NCBI GenBank assembly: GCA_947069175.1
Contig: CAMTDV010000007.1
Span: 54,641,583-54,705,582 of the forward strand
DNA: 64,000 bases
DNA from: Scalesia atractyloides
Taxonomy: Eukaryota; Streptophyta; Magnoliopsida; Asterales; Asteraceae
Reading direction: 5' to 3'
Positions 34,356 through 47,166 of this stretch are shown here, piece by piece. Below the pieces are notes generated by a model, which had not been told where the DNA came from, searched no databases, and saw only the letters and a list, made by a program, of their open reading frames with translations. Both the position numbers and the translations under genes were made by a program. Positions within the stretch are counted from its first letter, which is position 1, and each line of letters opens with the position of its first letter.

Positions 34356-35111
34356 CAATGTTTTAAAAAACAGTTTTTAAATCGTACCGGGTTAGGCTCT
34401 GAAAAAGGTTCAACCGAGCGGTTAAACCGGGTTACTAGTTAACCATATAATTCTATAAAATACAAACTAATCTCAGAAAACCATCCAATCTCAATTAAAA
34501 TTTGTGTAACTGATCATAGTTTTATTTAAAAAACAACTATTTTATTGTAAAATATTAAACATTTTAAGAGCATTACTTATAAGCAATATTGAATTGTACG
34601 ATGTGGAAAACAATTTCAACTGTGATGGAATATTTGAATAGAAGGCACTAGGTTAATTACCGTTAATAAGGTCAATATTACCTTAATTTCGTATTTTATT
34701 TTATTTTTTTTAAATTCAAAACCTAACTAAATAATATCATTTTAACTCCAAAAACTTGCTAAGTTACATCAAAGCAGAAGGTAGTCGGGCAACAAGCTGC
34801 GCCGCCAATCCTTTCTGAATTGCAAACCCTAACCTTCCAAATGTAAACCCTTGCCCCCTTAGGGTTGAACAATTGCTGTAGACGACCCGTTGAACCCTCG
34901 TCAAGAAGTGGATAGCTTCTGGCGCTAGGGAACCAAAAGTATCAAAGGGACAAAGACATTGCAAACCGGTTCAACGATTTAAACCGGTAGAACCGGATTA
35001 ACCACCGGTACATAAGACATACCGTATTTAGATTTTAACGGCCTTTATCGTACCGACACGTGTCTGGTATCCGGTATAACCAGCCATTTAATACCGGTAT
35101 TTAAATCATTG
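34356..35111. mobile_element. hAT-like element
   Basis: It starts CAATGTTTTAAAAAAC and ends in the complement of CAATGATTTAAATACC. Flanks attaagag and attcagat agree at six of eight positions. ACCGG motifs cluster at both ends. A 66-codon minus-strand ORF inside (34764-34964) has no domain that I recognise with confidence and may be a captured fragment. A truncated relative lies at 37430-37600. Confidence 0.55.
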
Positions 35112-35299
35112 ATTCAGATTTAAGACTAACGTTGTGGCTGTGCGTCGAACTATGAAGAAGAATGTCTTTGAAAAGTTGATACAAAGAATCGGATTTTCAT
35201 CAGATACAACGGGAAGTTAATAATATTTAAAACTTTACATCATGAAAATATATCTTAATGTAAGCCCATATGTCACGGATTTACAACTTTAATGACACG

Positions 35300-35481
35300 C
35301 AGGGCGGATCTACTTGGAAGCTAGGGTGAGTAGCACATGCTACCCCCCTCACTTTGTCAACGAAGTCGAAAATTGTTTTTGCAAATAAAAAATAAAAAAA
35401 TTCTTTGTTTTATGTATGGATACCCCTGAAATAAAAACCCTTCTCCCCGCTATCCCTTTACTTTTCTTTCAGATCCGCTAC
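35300..35481. mobile_element. short MITE
   Basis: This is a 182-bp element flanked by a perfect 10-bp repeat taatgacacg (35290-35299 and 35482-35491). The ends share GGCGGATCT/AGATCCGCT as a short inverted repeat. The long duplication fits a Mutator-like origin. Confidence 0.6.
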
Positions 35482-35684
35482 TAATGACACGTGTTAGATG
35501 ACTTATAGATTAGTTCGTTACCACATGAATTGAAACTCTTTTTAAATGTAACTTATGTTTAATAAAACTACTAATATTGAAGAGTATGACGATGGTATCT
35601 TATTGAAATTTTTTAACGTTTTTTTGTAATCAAGATAGGAGGCATTCATTTAATGGTTCTCTTTAGATAAATCATATATGTAGT

Positions 35685-35992
35685 TAGAAGAGGTATTGGT
35701 GTAGTGGTTGGGGAAAGAATTGGTGTTCCTTGTGATCCAAGTTCGATTCTTACTCTCTTCACTATTTTCTGCGGCATCCAGGTGAAGAGCAAATACGGGT
35801 GGCGCCGGTTCGATTGGATGAGAGACGAGGTTTTTACCGATTATTCCAATGTTGTGCCTTCGGGCGGGTGGAGGTCGGGTTTCCGCGCATCTAGGGAGAA
35901 CCAAGGGGCTGGCGGCGGTCGAGTAGTCGACCTTGTCCAAAGTATCCGATGTCACAGTAGTTGACACGTCGCTACTTGCTGTTAAAAAATGA
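35685..35992 (+). mobile_element. tRNA-derived SINE
   Basis: The left part has an A-box-like TGGTGTAGTGG (about 35698) and a B-box-like AGTTCGATTCT (about 35740) at tRNA-like spacing. A GC-rich body follows and then an A-rich tail near 35985. ORFs on both strands through the body are by-products of its composition. No target duplication was found. Confidence 0.5.
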
Positions 35993-36254
35993 ATTCATGC
36001 AAAATGTAAGTTAAATAAAATTTATTTTAGGGTAAGTAAGAATATAGTTTTAGAAAGAAAAAAAAATATGAAAAGACAAACAAATTTACTATGAGTGAAA
36101 AGCCCACCATGCAGAACTTTGGGTTTGATCCGAACACGAAAAATCCAAATCCACAGCCCAATCTAGAGCGTCCAATGGAATAATTTGCTCATGGATGCAT
36201 GTGGCCCTTGTACGCTATACATCGATGAAAGTAAAAATGGAACACTGATTCTAA

Positions 36255-37238
36255 GAGTGCGGGGTGTGGGGCTTGGGTTTGGGGCTTTGTTTGACACGTG
36301 ACGGAGGTGAGCTTCATTAGGCCACCTCAAAAAAAGTGGGGTGTGGGAGCGGCGTGGCCTATCCAGCATAGGGTGACATGCGAATATATATATATATATA
36401 CTTTTTTTATATTGTTGACATTTATATAATAAAACACACAATTATATTAATTTAAAAAAAAGTTACATAAAATCCTAAAAAATTTAAAAAAATGTACTTG
36501 TTAAATCCTAAAAAACAAATAAACAACTTAATAAATCCTAAAAAAATTACAAAGTACGGTAAATATTAAAGTGGGGAACCCAACGAAATTCCGCATTCCC
36601 ATAGTGCATATACTCGATCTTGGTGATCTCCACTCGATCGTCGTGGGTCAAGTCGTCCGCAAGGACAAGGTCGAAGCAAACTTTAAACCGATCCAGCTTC
36701 GGTTTTAACTCATGCCACTTATGTTGACACGCGTTTAAGTTGTAACACGCGTTTCAGACATATTGTTGGTATTGCTGAAACGCTTGTGTCCAATAGGCGG
36801 TTTGACCACGACGTAGGGTTCGTTGTGCGTCAACGATCAACGTTACTAGAGCTATTTCCTCCTCCTCGGTCCAATGAACCATTTTCATTTTTTGGTGTGG
36901 TTTTGGATGAAGATTTGTGCTTGTTTGGTTTTGGTTTGAAGACAGATATGTGAAAAATATTGATGTTTGGATGAGTATTATAGGTAAAAATTGTAAAAAT
37001 TTAAAATTTTGATTTTATTAGCTAAACACCATGGCCAACGTCTAGCCTAAACGACTACCCAAACGGTTATATACGCCACCAATCCCAGCCATCCACATCA
37101 TCGATACCTCCTCCGCCCCACGCCAGGCTTCAAAGCCACGCCAGCTGGTCGACTTGCTGACCAACACTGCATGTAAGGCTTAGCCGGTGTTTTAGCACTC
37201 AGCCCTGACCCCAATCCACACACCCACACCCCGCAATC
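36255..37238. mobile_element. non-autonomous PIF/Harbinger element
   Basis: The ends GAGTGCGGGGTGTGG and the complement of GATTGCGGGGTGTGG match at 14 of 15 positions. The flanks are taa on both sides (36252-36254, 37239-37241), the 3-bp duplication typical of PIF/Harbinger. The only gene is a Myb-like ORF on the minus strand; no transposase is present. Confidence 0.82.
36547..36882 (-). pseudogene. Myb/SANT-like protein of the Harbinger element, one stop
   Basis: From the ATG at 36882 the frame reads MVHWTEEEEIALVTLIVDAQ, a SANT/trihelix-type first helix, then GQTAYWTQAFQQY. The second part reads NACQHKWHELKPKLDRFKVC, followed by a closing EFRWVPHF. The frame holds for 112 codons to the stop at 36549-36547. 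It has one internal TGA, just after QQYQQYV, that could have arisen from CGA by a single C-to-T change at a CpG. Such proteins in Harbinger elements bind DNA and assist transposase. With the stop, only about 39 residues would be made. Confidence 0.65.
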
Positions 37239-37429
37239 TAAAACACATACAACCTTTGGTAGTTAAAAATGATATAATTTAAAATAAATTGTAATTTGCA
37301 TTTTAATGGTAAGTTGCAAAAATTTATATGAGTCACAATTTTCAAAAATGAATACATGAGTATTTGGGTTTCCATTTCGCTTTAATTTATATTCTTTTGT
37401 TAGTTTCATCATTTGAAAATGGTGTAAAA

Positions 37430-37600
37430 CTAATGTTTTAAAAACTAGTTTGAACTGGTTGGTTATACTGGTTCAATCGTGTACCGGTAGTGAGTCTAAT
37501 ACGACATAACCCAGTTTAAATGAGGTATTCAGTCTTGGATTGAATCATCAGTTTTTCTGGCATAATTGGTTTGAACGGTTTCGTTTAGCTCAATCTTGCA
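37430..37600. mobile_element. truncated hAT-like fragment
   Basis: It starts with AATGTTTTAAAAACTAGTTT and continues with CTGGTT/ACCGGT motifs, like the left end of 34356-35111. No matching right end was found. Confidence 0.35.
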
Positions 37601-38474
37601 CCTGTGAACAAGTTCCAAAGCATAATGTTGCAACATAAAAAATAAAGAATGATACAAAAATTGTGACTAATTATGATGAGTCATTTTTTAGACCAAATCC
37701 AACATTAAGAAGTACAACAACTTACATACTTTAACATGAAACATTGCAAATTAAGTTTGTTAACTATTACGGTTACATTATTTGTTAAAAATAACATTTT
37801 TTTCTGTTTTAGTCATCACATATTTGTTTTGGTCAAAATCTGATTAAGGATAATGTAACCAAATTTGATTTATGAGGTAGTGAGCTTGAATGATGAACGA
37901 TTATGTAAATGAATATGAAATGTAAATGGCTATGAATACAATGATCTATACGAGGAAAAAACCCTTGATCTTTATAAGATCTCCAGCATAAAAAACCTCA
38001 GATAGTGAAAATTATCACTATCAACTATATTGCACAAAAAGGATTATAACTTTGGATGTTGATCAAGTGTGGTACTATCGAATGCTAATTGTGTAGAGAG
38101 TGCTGGCTCGTAATGCATGCGAGAGTGTGTGTGTATAACTGTAATTGTTCTATCTAAATCAGCCCCTTTTGAATCAATCTAACAACTAATTCCAAAATTA
38201 AAGGATGACCACGTTCAAACTCCATGACCATTAGTGGAATTCAACATGTGCAGCATCTTGAATGAATTATTCCCGAGATTCCAGCTGAGACTTAGTCCAC
38301 GTCGTCTATAACTTGCATATGAACATTAGAAAACATAGAGCACAACTGTTAGAAATCATAAGTAATGTTAAGGATCCTTGATCCTCCGGGTCCTGCACCA
38401 TCTGCTAAGGATAACTGATCCAGTCAACACTTAAGGAGACAAGATCCATAATTAGTAAAACCTATGCCCTAACA
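37601..38474. other. gap without recognised gene
   Basis: No gene is seen. Part of it may be retroelement sequence, but no motif proves this. Confidence 0.4.
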
Positions 38475-41262
38475 TGAAACACCCTAAAATGTTTTGACCA
38501 TAAGAGACGCAACGGAAATACCAACTCAAATATTCTTTATTTATTGACGATATAACATACTTGAAGGTTTATTTATATAATGTTGGAGACTTTCTTGGAA
38601 GGATTTATAACATTCATTCTTGATTAACTCGTTAAATGTAATACATGAATACAAGCTATGAGACCGCTTTTCCCGTACAATCCTTGCTCTTTGACTCGAT
38701 CTTCAACCCTTTAAATTCCATAGTAATGATAATTCCATACAACCTGCAATTACTATATACATTTATAATTAAATATCACTCCATATTCTTTCTATTCATA
38801 AGGATTCCTTTGACCTATCTTTCCGTGTATGATCTTGCATCCCAATTGTCAATCTTCATAAGTCAACAATAGTAAACCTGCACTTTCATTTCATTCTCAG
38901 GACAATAATTAGTAGCATTAGTGCTCATACGTATTGAAGTCATGTATACATATATACAAACCCGTACATACCACTTGCATTCCCATGAAAATGTACTAAC
39001 ATATCCTAGTCACAACATCCACATAAATAAGTCTTATACATACGAACCTATGCGCATGCTTACTTCTATTCGTGCTTAATTAGGGATTCCATTACTAACA
39101 TGTAAGTTAGCCATACACATACATGCTTACATACTTATTCATTTTCGGCAAAAATTATCATAGTTCAATAATTCACATAACTCCCTATTACTTATTTTCA
39201 TTTTTCAGGGTTTATTGAGGGATACGGAATAGGTATTGGGAGATATGAAACTCACGGTGCGAATAACTAACAAAAACAGCATGTCACGTTTTTTAGGAGC
39301 GTCGACGACGCCTTTCTTATAGCGTCGGCGACGTCTTCCGGAATGTTACGTCGGTCCTCATTTGCGTACACAGTTAACTAGAGCGTCGGGAGAAGGGGGC
39401 AGCGTCGGCGACAGCTAGGGAGGCCGTCGGCGACGCCCCCTCTAAGTTGCTGACGCTGTCCTTCCTTGTTTAAACTTACACAACACATTTCCTATTCCCG
39501 TTCCAACCCGAACTGACTCAAAATGTTCCATGTCATCCCATAACATTTCGTAAGCTTCCCGTATCCTCATGTAATATCCTGAATCATTTTAACACTTAAC
39601 CTCATCTCCTCATAATCAAATCTATACTTACATCATACTTTCTTGATTTTGACCCTTTTGATTATACCAAGTTATATCTGATGTAGCTAACTATGGCAGC
39701 TTACAATTATACTTGCCTTAGTACTATGATTACTTAAACATTCTTACATGATTCCTGAACCATAATCATTCAAAACCCACATCCAACACATACTTTCTTC
39801 ATTTTAACTCGTTCACTTCTATCATGAGTTCCAAACATGGAAGACTTCCTATGACTTACCACAACCATATGTACCTTGATTCTTACCCTTACCCATAATT
39901 TCTTACACGATTCCCTGTATTCTACATAATAATCTTCATTTATAAAAGAAGAAGTGATTCTGGAAATCACTTACCTTATGTGTCCGTATTCGTATCCGCT
40001 TCCTTGCCTCCTCTTGACCCGTTAGCCTTTCGTGCTTGAGTCCACCTTGACATGGCTCCACACTTTTGTTCATGTCACAACAATCATATCATGGTTAGCA
40101 TATTTATAATCATATATACTAACATTCATTACTTTCCATTCATATATTTCTTACCTTGCATTAGTCAAATATCGTATATGTAGACATAATAAGACTGCCT
40201 TATTTCACGTTCTCGCAACTCAATTATCACTTGTACGAGTGAGATGTTTATCACTTGTACGAGTCACATATATAACGTACACATAATTCATTTATACACA
40301 TGCTAATACTTTCATAATTCTACATTTGACAATCATATACAAAGTTAATCAATTTAATATAATCACAACATCATTCGTCGCTAGTGAGTCCATATGCTAT
40401 GGACATAGTACACTTTCACTTCTTGATTTCAACTAACAATCAATCAAATACAAGACGAACATCAGACTATCCAAGCTACAAGCTCCTAATGCATGATCTT
40501 ACCCAAAACATACATTCAACCCAAATTCTTGTATGAGTTCCATTTATAGCACATTCTTCAAGTTAGTTTACTTCTAATTACATCATTAACATATTTCATT
40601 CATATATGTCAAGTCATTTCATTCAATTTCACATCCTAACTTGACTTAGACATTTTATCATACACTTGGCATACATACCACTTTTGTGAGTCCCGGTGAC
40701 GGCGGTTCCAGACGGAAGTTTGGGCCTATGATAGTACCGATTCAGTAGAATGTTATAAATAGGGAGTAGAAATAGAATCAGCGGAAGCATTCATTCATTC
40801 ATACAGAAAGAGTATACATCTTGTCTGGCTGGCGGAAAATCCTGGAGAGAATCCGCCAGCGTTTCCCTAGGGGAACTTCCAAAACTTACAAACAATGAAC
40901 ACACAATACATATATATAGGCATGAGCAGTTCATACGAGTGAGATATTTATCACTCGTACGAGTCACATTGTCACTCGTACGAGTCACTTGTCACTCGTA
41001 CGAGTCAGTTCTTGTTCGCACTGGGTCGTGTTGATCTAATCTATACAATATTCAATACACACACATACTGAACTTTCTAGTTTATATGAAACTTAAACTC
41101 AATTTCCCACTTTTAGTCCTTCTAGTTATTCTTATGTCACCAATAACACTGATTTTCATTCTTTTCTTACTTAACTAAGTTAAATAGCTTGACTATTTTA
41201 TTTTATGCCATCACACAAAGAAACATACTAGTCAATTAAAGTTTGTGATTTTGGGCGTTACA
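38475..41262 (-). repeat. gypsy LTR, minus orientation (about 2.8 kb)
   Basis: On the minus strand it begins TGTAACGCCC after a polypurine tract and ends GTTTTAGGGTGTTTCA. The first 230 bp on the plus strand match 44370-44600 (TGAAACACCCTAAAA onwards). It contains a CGTCGGCGACG cluster (39295-39470), CTCGTACGAG palindromes (40229-40270, 40932-41008) and a block later copied to 46679-46953. The two LTRs of this pair differ greatly in length. Confidence 0.65.
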
Positions 41263-44200
41263 AGTCTACCCCACTTAAGGAGGTTTCGTCCCCAAAACCT
41301 TTCTCATTCCTGCTAGACCAATTCTACTCTTACTTTTTCACCTGTTCATGATGCTTACTACAACATGAGTACATTCGGAATTTTGGCAAAAGTTTTATGC
41401 ATGCATAAACATAATTGTTCGCATTGTCCCCACTTTCTTTAATCAAGCAAAAGCTACTTTCATAACCACATAAAGTCGGAATCTTATCCAGAGCTCTTAT
41501 TAGTGTCTTCTTCACTTTAATGCTAGTTCCTAGCACACATCATCGCTAGCGGTTCATTCATTGAATTTATTCCAAGTGTATACGATTGCTCGTACAAACT
41601 TAAGTTTACAGCTTGTTTCTATTTTTCTAATCAAGTCTAACACATTCGTACATTTATTAATCAAAATAAATCGATTTATTTCATCCTATTCATATATTAT
41701 ATATGATATTTTCATTTCGTTTACCATAAGTACACCCCAACATCCCATTATTAACTTTCTTTCTAATTACTTTCATATTCATATCAGGGGTCAACGTATT
41801 ATTATACGCATACTATAAACATTCACTGGCCTGTTAATACTACAACAAAACTTCTCATTTTGAATATATATGTTTATTCGTACTTGACAAGGATTAATCG
41901 TCATTCTACAGTTACTATCATTACTTGTACCATGCATACCTTCAAGTTAGCCTCAACTTATCTCATTCATATCATTACACAATTTACTTCCTTCATGCAC
42001 TAGTTACCCTACTAAGCAAGTATGTATCGCGAGCGCTCCGTGGGAGCGTTTAACCAATACCCTAAATTTTTACTTAAAATTTTTTGGAGTTATCCTCCTA
42101 ATGACATAATTTCCTTCTTACATTATCCATTAAAGCAAATCGTTCAATATACCAATTCTTTCTCATAGTTGCAAGCTAAACATTTTACTAATCTTGATTC
42201 CTTTGCATAACCAACGGTCTGTGATCCGAATCTGCCTGATTCTTCGGGAGTTTATGCGATACTCGAATTGATCGCATCCATTCATTTGTTGAGCTTCCGC
42301 CTATGCGCATCTTTTCAACAATGTCTTCTTTAGATGCACATGGCTAACAAGCCCAATATTGGAGTTAGAATTTTCTGACGGTACTTACCATTACTACATT
42401 CCCTTCAATACTCATTCTTCTCTGTCCTTATGCACATACCATTCTTTCACAAATTTCATACATGTATGCTATTACATATTATACATACCATTTCTTTCAT
42501 ACAATTCTTTCATTTTGCTATTATTTCATCTACCTTTTGTAGTTTGAGTTTTTCAAGGTCAAACTAGCACTTCTACCTATCGTATATGTATTGAAGTACC
42601 CATTTGTACTCTTTCTGATTCAAGCATACTTACTAGATATTATTTTAGCTTTTCTTGTGAACGTTTTCCTTTCCTTGGAAATTACATAAGTCATTCATCT
42701 GAACCCTAACCCATCATTCATTTTGACTCGCTTGGGTCGATTACTAAAATCCCTCACATGTAACATATTCGAAACTTATCTCTTTCAATTAGGTTTCTTG
42801 CTGCTACAATAGCTTTCATCGGTTATACTTACTTAATGAACCAATTAAGTCATGCTATTTTACTGTGACTCGCTTAATAATTATTTACTTAACTTCGTTT
42901 GGCTTTTCGAAGGTCCACTATATATTCATTCTTATTTATGTTTTATTAATTACCCAACCGATCCATTAGGAGGCGTTTCGCATTCAAACTCGTGTTTCCC
43001 ACTTTTCATCAAAATTTTCATTACATCTTTTAACACTACTTCCTTTATAGTGGCTTATGCTAGAAAACCTTTATATTCAAACTTTACCCTTCGGTAAGAC
43101 ATTAGACCAAAAAGAGCGTCAACCCAGATTACTAGATGCATTTCCCTTGGGTTAATCTATCACCCAATTTTGACACATCCCTCTCTAGTCTAGCCATAAA
43201 CTTCTACCGAAAGCATAACCTTTTATACATACCTGATGCAAGTCCAAAATCATTGACTCGTTATCCACACCTTATGATTGTTATTTCTTTCCAATTTGTG
43301 TCAATGCATGTCCACATTACACTAATCTATAAGCATAAACTTGACAAAACAAAACATTAAATACCGAGTTCAAATGGCGATCACCATTTGACCCGCATGA
43401 CTCGTTTATCCTTTTACATCTTGCATTCAAACATTTGCATATATATATATAATATATATATATTATATAGTATATTTATATATATTATATATATATGCAG
43501 ATTTAAACATAACTTGAATATTATCTGTTTTAAGGAATATTTACTTGTTTAGTCCGAGCTTACAGTTCCAAACATTTCCATTCTTATCATACGTTCTTAC
43601 TGCTTTGGTCCATACTTACTTACGGATCCGAACATTTTCATTCTCATTATACATTCTTACTTGTTTGATCCGTACTTACTTACGGATTCAAACATTTTCA
43701 TTCTCATTATACATTCTTACTTGTTTGATCTGTACTTACTTACGGATTCAAACATTTTCATTCTTATAGATTGTTCTCCATTTCTTGAGAGTCTAATAAC
43801 TTTTTTCATTCACACGTCAAACTGCTTCCCAACTTTATCAGACTTATAGGTGATGATTATTATGGTCTCACGAGGTCATGTGCTTTTTGCGCACTGGCCA
43901 GGCGCACAATCCACATACTAGTTTCGTTTTCTTCATGTAATCATCACCTTATATTCGCAAAAGTGGGTTTCAGTTCGTGCAACATCTTTAAAACCTTACC
44001 AAGACAATATCATTATCTTTTGTTTAATATTTACCCTCACGAAGGAGATTTTCCCTTTTTCTTGTAACACCGGTACCCATATATTAATATTGTGTACCTG
44101 GGGTCCATCTGTCTTATTACATGCTTTGGTATTTATCCTAGACCGCATTCTCGGATCATTCTCCTCAATCCCTTAAGCTTACCTTGCATATACAATTCAG

Positions 44201-44369
44201 TTAGTTTCTTTATATGATACATATACACATGCTTACATTCATTTACACATTTGGATCTTGATCGAGTCTTGGATTGTACGGGTCCTTATCACAAGAGCAC
44301 ACGGATTTGAGTTCAAGTACTTACCTTCTTGTACTTGATTTCACTCAAACCATGGCTCTGATACCAACT
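41263..44369 (-). mobile_element. non-coding gypsy internal region with PBS and PPT
   Basis: The right edge has the tRNA-Met primer site TTGGTATCAGAGCCATGG on the minus strand (44367-44350), directly after an LTR end. The left edge has the polypurine-type CCTTAAGTGGGGTAGACT directly before the next LTR. Between them no gag or pol ORF is found, so this is a large non-autonomous derivative or an element with its coding part deleted. A tandem repeat (43545-43770, unit about 66 bp) and an AT run (43439-43497) lie inside. Confidence 0.6.
43545..43770. repeat. tandem repeat, unit about 66 bp
   Basis: There are three to four units with TACTTACTTACGGATTC and ACATTTTCATTCTCATTATA. It lies in the non-coding internal region. 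Confidence 0.8.
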
Positions 44370-45456
44370 TGAAACACCCTAAAACGTTTTGACCGTAAGA
44401 GACGCAACGGAAATACCGACTCAAATTTTTTTTTATTTATTGACCATATAACATACTTGAAGATTCATTTATAAAATGTTGGACACTTTCTTGGAAGGAT
44501 TTATAACATTCAATCTTGATTAACTCGTTAAATGTAATACATGAATACAAGCTATGAGACCGCTTTTCCCATATAATCCTTGCTCTTTGACTCGATCTTC
44601 TTTTACTTTCTCATTCTTATTCGATTGACCCGTTTTATACGAGTCAACGCGAATCCATTCTTTTACTTTCTCATTCTTATTCGGCTGACCCTTCTATACG
44701 AGTCATCGCGAATCAATTCTTCTACTAGTTCATATCATAGCTCATCTAAATCAACTGATTTCATCTAATCCTCATTTCTTAACAATTTATCTAGTAAATC
44801 TCTAATACATACAAGCTTATAACATTACATCTGTGGTTACTCCTACGTAATCATCATAATATCATTTCAAGTGGGTTTTCAATATTAATAATCAAGATGA
44901 GTAATTTCAAGTATAATTCTTGTTCTATAATGTGATTCTGACTTATATTCATACGAATTTCACATAATCTCATGAATTGAATTCAATCCACTTTCTACAA
45001 AATCATTCAAATCATGAAATTCAACTTACCTTATATTAAGAACTCTTAGATGATGATGAATTGGTGTTCATGCATCAATTTTAGCTTCAATTCTCTTTCA
45101 ATTTGCTGAATTGTGATGTAACAAGGATTTACCCCTTGTTTTTCTTTGCTCTAGTCGAATACACACACATATGTTGAAGAGTATGTGTTTTTTATTTTTG
45201 TTTTCATTATATAAGTCCATTTTTCTTATATCCCCTATTTAAGCCTCAAGTTTGCCACTTATGAAGTTCTTACATGTTTATTTCCTTATTCTTATAATGG
45301 TTATTTTCTAATTATGACAACCATTCTTTGTTACCAATTTCATGTTAATACACATACTTTGTTAATATTTTATTTGATTTGGGAAGCTAGTTACTATATT
45401 TCATTCTAAGTCATAACCGTATAAATTTAAAATATGAGCAAATTTGGGGTGTTACA
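44370..45456 (-). repeat. gypsy LTR, minus orientation (about 1.1 kb)
   Basis: On the minus strand it begins TGTAACACCCC, preceded by the tract GGAGGGTAGATT, and ends GGGTGTTTCA followed by the PBS. It is thus the 3' LTR of the pol remnant on its right and at the same time the 5' LTR of the non-coding unit on its left. Confidence 0.75.
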
Positions 45457-45494
45457 AATCTACCCTCCTAAAGGAAGGTTTCGTCCCCGAAACC

Positions 45495-46045
45495 CAAAAT
45501 ACGTACCAAACAATTCTGGGTAGTGTTCACGCATTTTCATCCACCGCTTCTCAAGTAAGATCCGATCCCTTTCAATGTTGCCATTAGACCAAAACTTGTC
45601 TAATGGCCTTGTTGCAAAGGTGCTTCACTTTATTATCCTTTTATAGCCACCGGTCTCTTGACATAACTCATTTTTTAATCCAATTCGATATCATCAAGAG
45701 GTACATAAGGGGTTTAATCCACAAGACACTTTTTTAATTGTGACACATGAAATGTGCCGTGTATTCCATCTAACGCTGGTTGTAAATCCAACTGATACGC
45801 CACTTTTCCAATCTGAGCTATGATTTTAAAAGGCCTAATGTAACGGGGACCGAGCTTTCCTCGTTTACGGAACCGAATCACTCCCTTCCATGGTGAAACC
45901 TTTAATAGTACGTAGTCCCCTACTTGAAACTCGATGGGTCGTCTTCTTTGATTTGCACAGGCTTTTTGTCGGTCGTGTGCCGCCTTCAATCGGGCCCGCA
46001 CGATTTCGATCTTTTCGTTTGTTTTAGCCACAACGTCATTGGGCG
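45495..46045 (-). pseudogene. gypsy integrase C-terminus and chromodomain remnant
   Basis: The minus strand reads VGDYVLLKVSPWKGVIRF, then RKRGKLGPRYIRPFKI and IHGTFHVSQLKKCLVD, the C-terminal integrase domain of a chromovirus different from E1-E3. A stop follows at 45714-45716. Decayed chromodomain pieces, including MREHYPELFG, can be read in another frame down to about 45520. The upstream integrase core is missing: at about 46045 the sequence changes to an inverted copy of 41690-42355. Confidence 0.8.
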
Positions 46046-46953
46046 CGTGGGCTTGTTGGCCATGTTCATCTGAAGAAGACATTGTTGAAAAGATGCGCAT
46101 AGGCGGAAGCTCAACAAATGAATGGATGCGATCAATTCGAGTATCGCATAAACTCACGAAGAATCAGGCAGATTCGGATCACAGACGGTTGATTATGCAA
46201 AGGAATCAAAGTTAGTAAAATGTTTAGCTCGCAACTATATGAAAGAATTGGTATATTGAACAATTTGCATTAATGGATAATGTAAGAAGGAAATTATGTC
46301 ATTAGGAGGATAACTCCAAAATTTTTAAATAAAAATTTAGGGTTTTGGTTAACGCTCGCGATACATACTTGCTTAGTAGGGTAAGTAGTGCATGAAGGAA
46401 GTTAATTGTGTAATGATATGAATGAGATAAGTTGAGGCTAACTTAAAGGTATGCATGGTATAAGTAACGATATTAACTATAGAATGACAATTAATCCTTG
46501 TCAAGTACGAAATAACATATATATTAAAAATGGGAAGTTTTGTTGTAGTATTAACATGTTAGTGAATGTTTATAGTATGCGTATAATAATACGTTGACCC
46601 CTCATATGAATATGAAAGTAATTAGAAAGAACGTTAATAATGGGATGTTGGGGTTTACTTATGGTAAACGAAATGAAAATATACTAACATATCCTAGTCA
46701 CAACATCCACATAAATAAGTCTTAAACATACGAACCTATGCGCATGCTTACTTCTATTCGTGCTTAATTAGGGATTCCATCACTAACATGTAAGTTAGCC
46801 ATACACATACATGCTTACATACTTATTCATTTCCGGCAAACATTATCACAGTTCAATAAGTTCACATAACTCCCTATTAGTTATTTTCATTTCTCAGGGT
46901 TCATTGAGGATTACGGAATAGGTATTGGGAGATACGAAACTCACGGTGCGAAT
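46045..46953. other. rearranged block: inverted plus direct duplicate
   Basis: 46045-46680 is the reverse complement, with few changes, of about 41690-42355. 46679-46953 is a direct copy of about 38993-39267. The join at about 46673-46680 falls in ATGAAAAT, which both source regions contain. The block ends where the E3 LTR starts. Confidence 0.8.
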
Positions 46954-47166
46954 TGTAACATTCGTTGTAAAATGGGATTCCAAAAACCCGCTCCGTTTAA
47001 AATTCAAGTATTTATTAAATGTTTCGTTACACATTTATTCATCTTACAATTTGAGTTAATATTTTTATGGTAAATAAATAAATTAATCATAGAGTTAAAA
47101 TAATAAATAAATAAAAAGTAAAAATAATATTAACAAATAAAGTTTAAAAATAATAAACATAAATAC

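Noticed and set aside
35650..35967. ORFs on both strands (105 and 86 codons)
   Set aside because: Both cover the GC-rich body of a tRNA-derived SINE and have no domain.
43439..43497. AT-only palindromic run
   Set aside because: A simple (TA)n microsatellite; no sign of an origin or matrix element beyond composition.
43545..43770. CRISPR-like array
   Set aside because: Units are directly tandem with no unique spacers, and the window is a plant genome.
38645..45000. Many short plus-strand ORFs
   Set aside because: They are by-products of T-rich, purine-poor sequence on this strand in LTR and non-coding internal regions.
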